A stretch of 64,000 nt of DNA. It comes from Symbiodinium kawagutii (Eukaryota > Sar > Dinophyceae > Suessiales > Symbiodiniaceae). The position numbers and the translations under genes are program-made. Positions 63,841 to 64,000 of this stretch are shown here, one piece after another. The stretch spans positions 25,809 to 89,808 of the forward strand of contig VSDK01008638.1 of NCBI GenBank assembly GCA_009767595.1, given 5' to 3'. Position 1 is the first letter of the stretch. Every line of letters begins with the position of its first letter. The notes below the pieces were generated by a model. The model saw nothing but the letters and a program-made list of their open reading frames with translations, was not told where the DNA came from and did no database searches.

Positions 63841-64000
63841 AATGAGGGCCTGTCATGTCAATCTTGCCGACCAGTCGTTTAACAAAAAACATGAAAACCA
63901 TGGGGGTTCGAGCCGAAAAATGTTTGTAAAGAGGTCAGTGTGAGCATGTGTGAAGCATGGCATGACAGCTTGGAGTATGTGTCGCGGATGCTGGAGCCCC

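Overview
The window reads as nuclear DNA of a dinoflagellate, probably of the symbiodinialean type. The evidence is short exons scattered through long introns, donor sites that are GC or GA as often as GT with AG acceptors, very large amounts of degenerate simple-sequence DNA, and two large dinoflagellate-style retroelements. There are no bacterial-style operons. About a quarter of the window is convincingly protein-coding. The rest is intron, satellite or minisatellite. Positions 24566-24752 are an assembly gap (N).

Layout. (1) 1-8.7 kb: AT/T-rich intronic or intergenic DNA with microsatellites, a 75-bp tandem repeat at 5.1-5.5 kb, and + strand exons of an EF-hand protein gene (6.7 and 7.0 kb). 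Three further exons with mutually consistent splice phases follow (8034-8125, 8403-8462, 8731 onward). (2) 8.74-20.80 kb: a full-length LINE of about 12.06 kb, flanked by a perfect 12-bp target-site duplication and ending in an A tail. It lies inside the last of those exons. Its ORF1 is a zinc-ribbon/coiled-coil protein. Its ORF2 is huge (about 3,450 aa): reiterated modules of unknown function, then RNase H, AP-type endonuclease, reverse transcriptase, two C2H2 fingers and a further C-terminal region. (3) 21-33.3 kb: purine-rich GGGATGAA satellite, a gapped GGGAGACAA array, and a 5-kb TTAATTACTC-type desert with an irregularly recurring ~50-bp box. A probable minus-strand terminal exon sits at 28.1 kb.

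(4) 33.4-62.7 kb: a + strand calpain-family cysteine protease gene split into at least 12 exons. The Cys (51.77 kb), His (59.09 kb) and Asn (61.99 kb) active-site segments are all recognisable. Its 14.9-kb intron (36866-51757) holds two tandem ~2-kb composite satellite units. Unit 1 has been invaded by a 7.9-kb tyrosine-recombinase (YR) retroelement (41327-49236). That element has textbook split direct repeats (A1 - ORFs - B1A2 - B2). Its gene order is small ORF, YR, small ORF, then Gag-like/C5-cytosine DNA methyltransferase/RT, then RT/RNase H. Removing it restores the target array exactly, with no target-site duplication. (5) The calpain gene continues through a 4-kb TTAGAT-type satellite (53.9-57.9 kb) and a 339-bp tandem repeat (60.2-61.7 kb). 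The window ends in a TTGGGCCCATG-type minisatellite (63.1-63.8 kb).

The most notable object is the YR retroelement that carries a cytosine-5 DNA methyltransferase where DIRS elements carry an adenine-type methylase. Next are the LINE with a reiterated polyprotein-like ORF2 caught inside a coding exon, and the calpain gene that documents non-canonical splice sites across an intron loaded with nested insertions.
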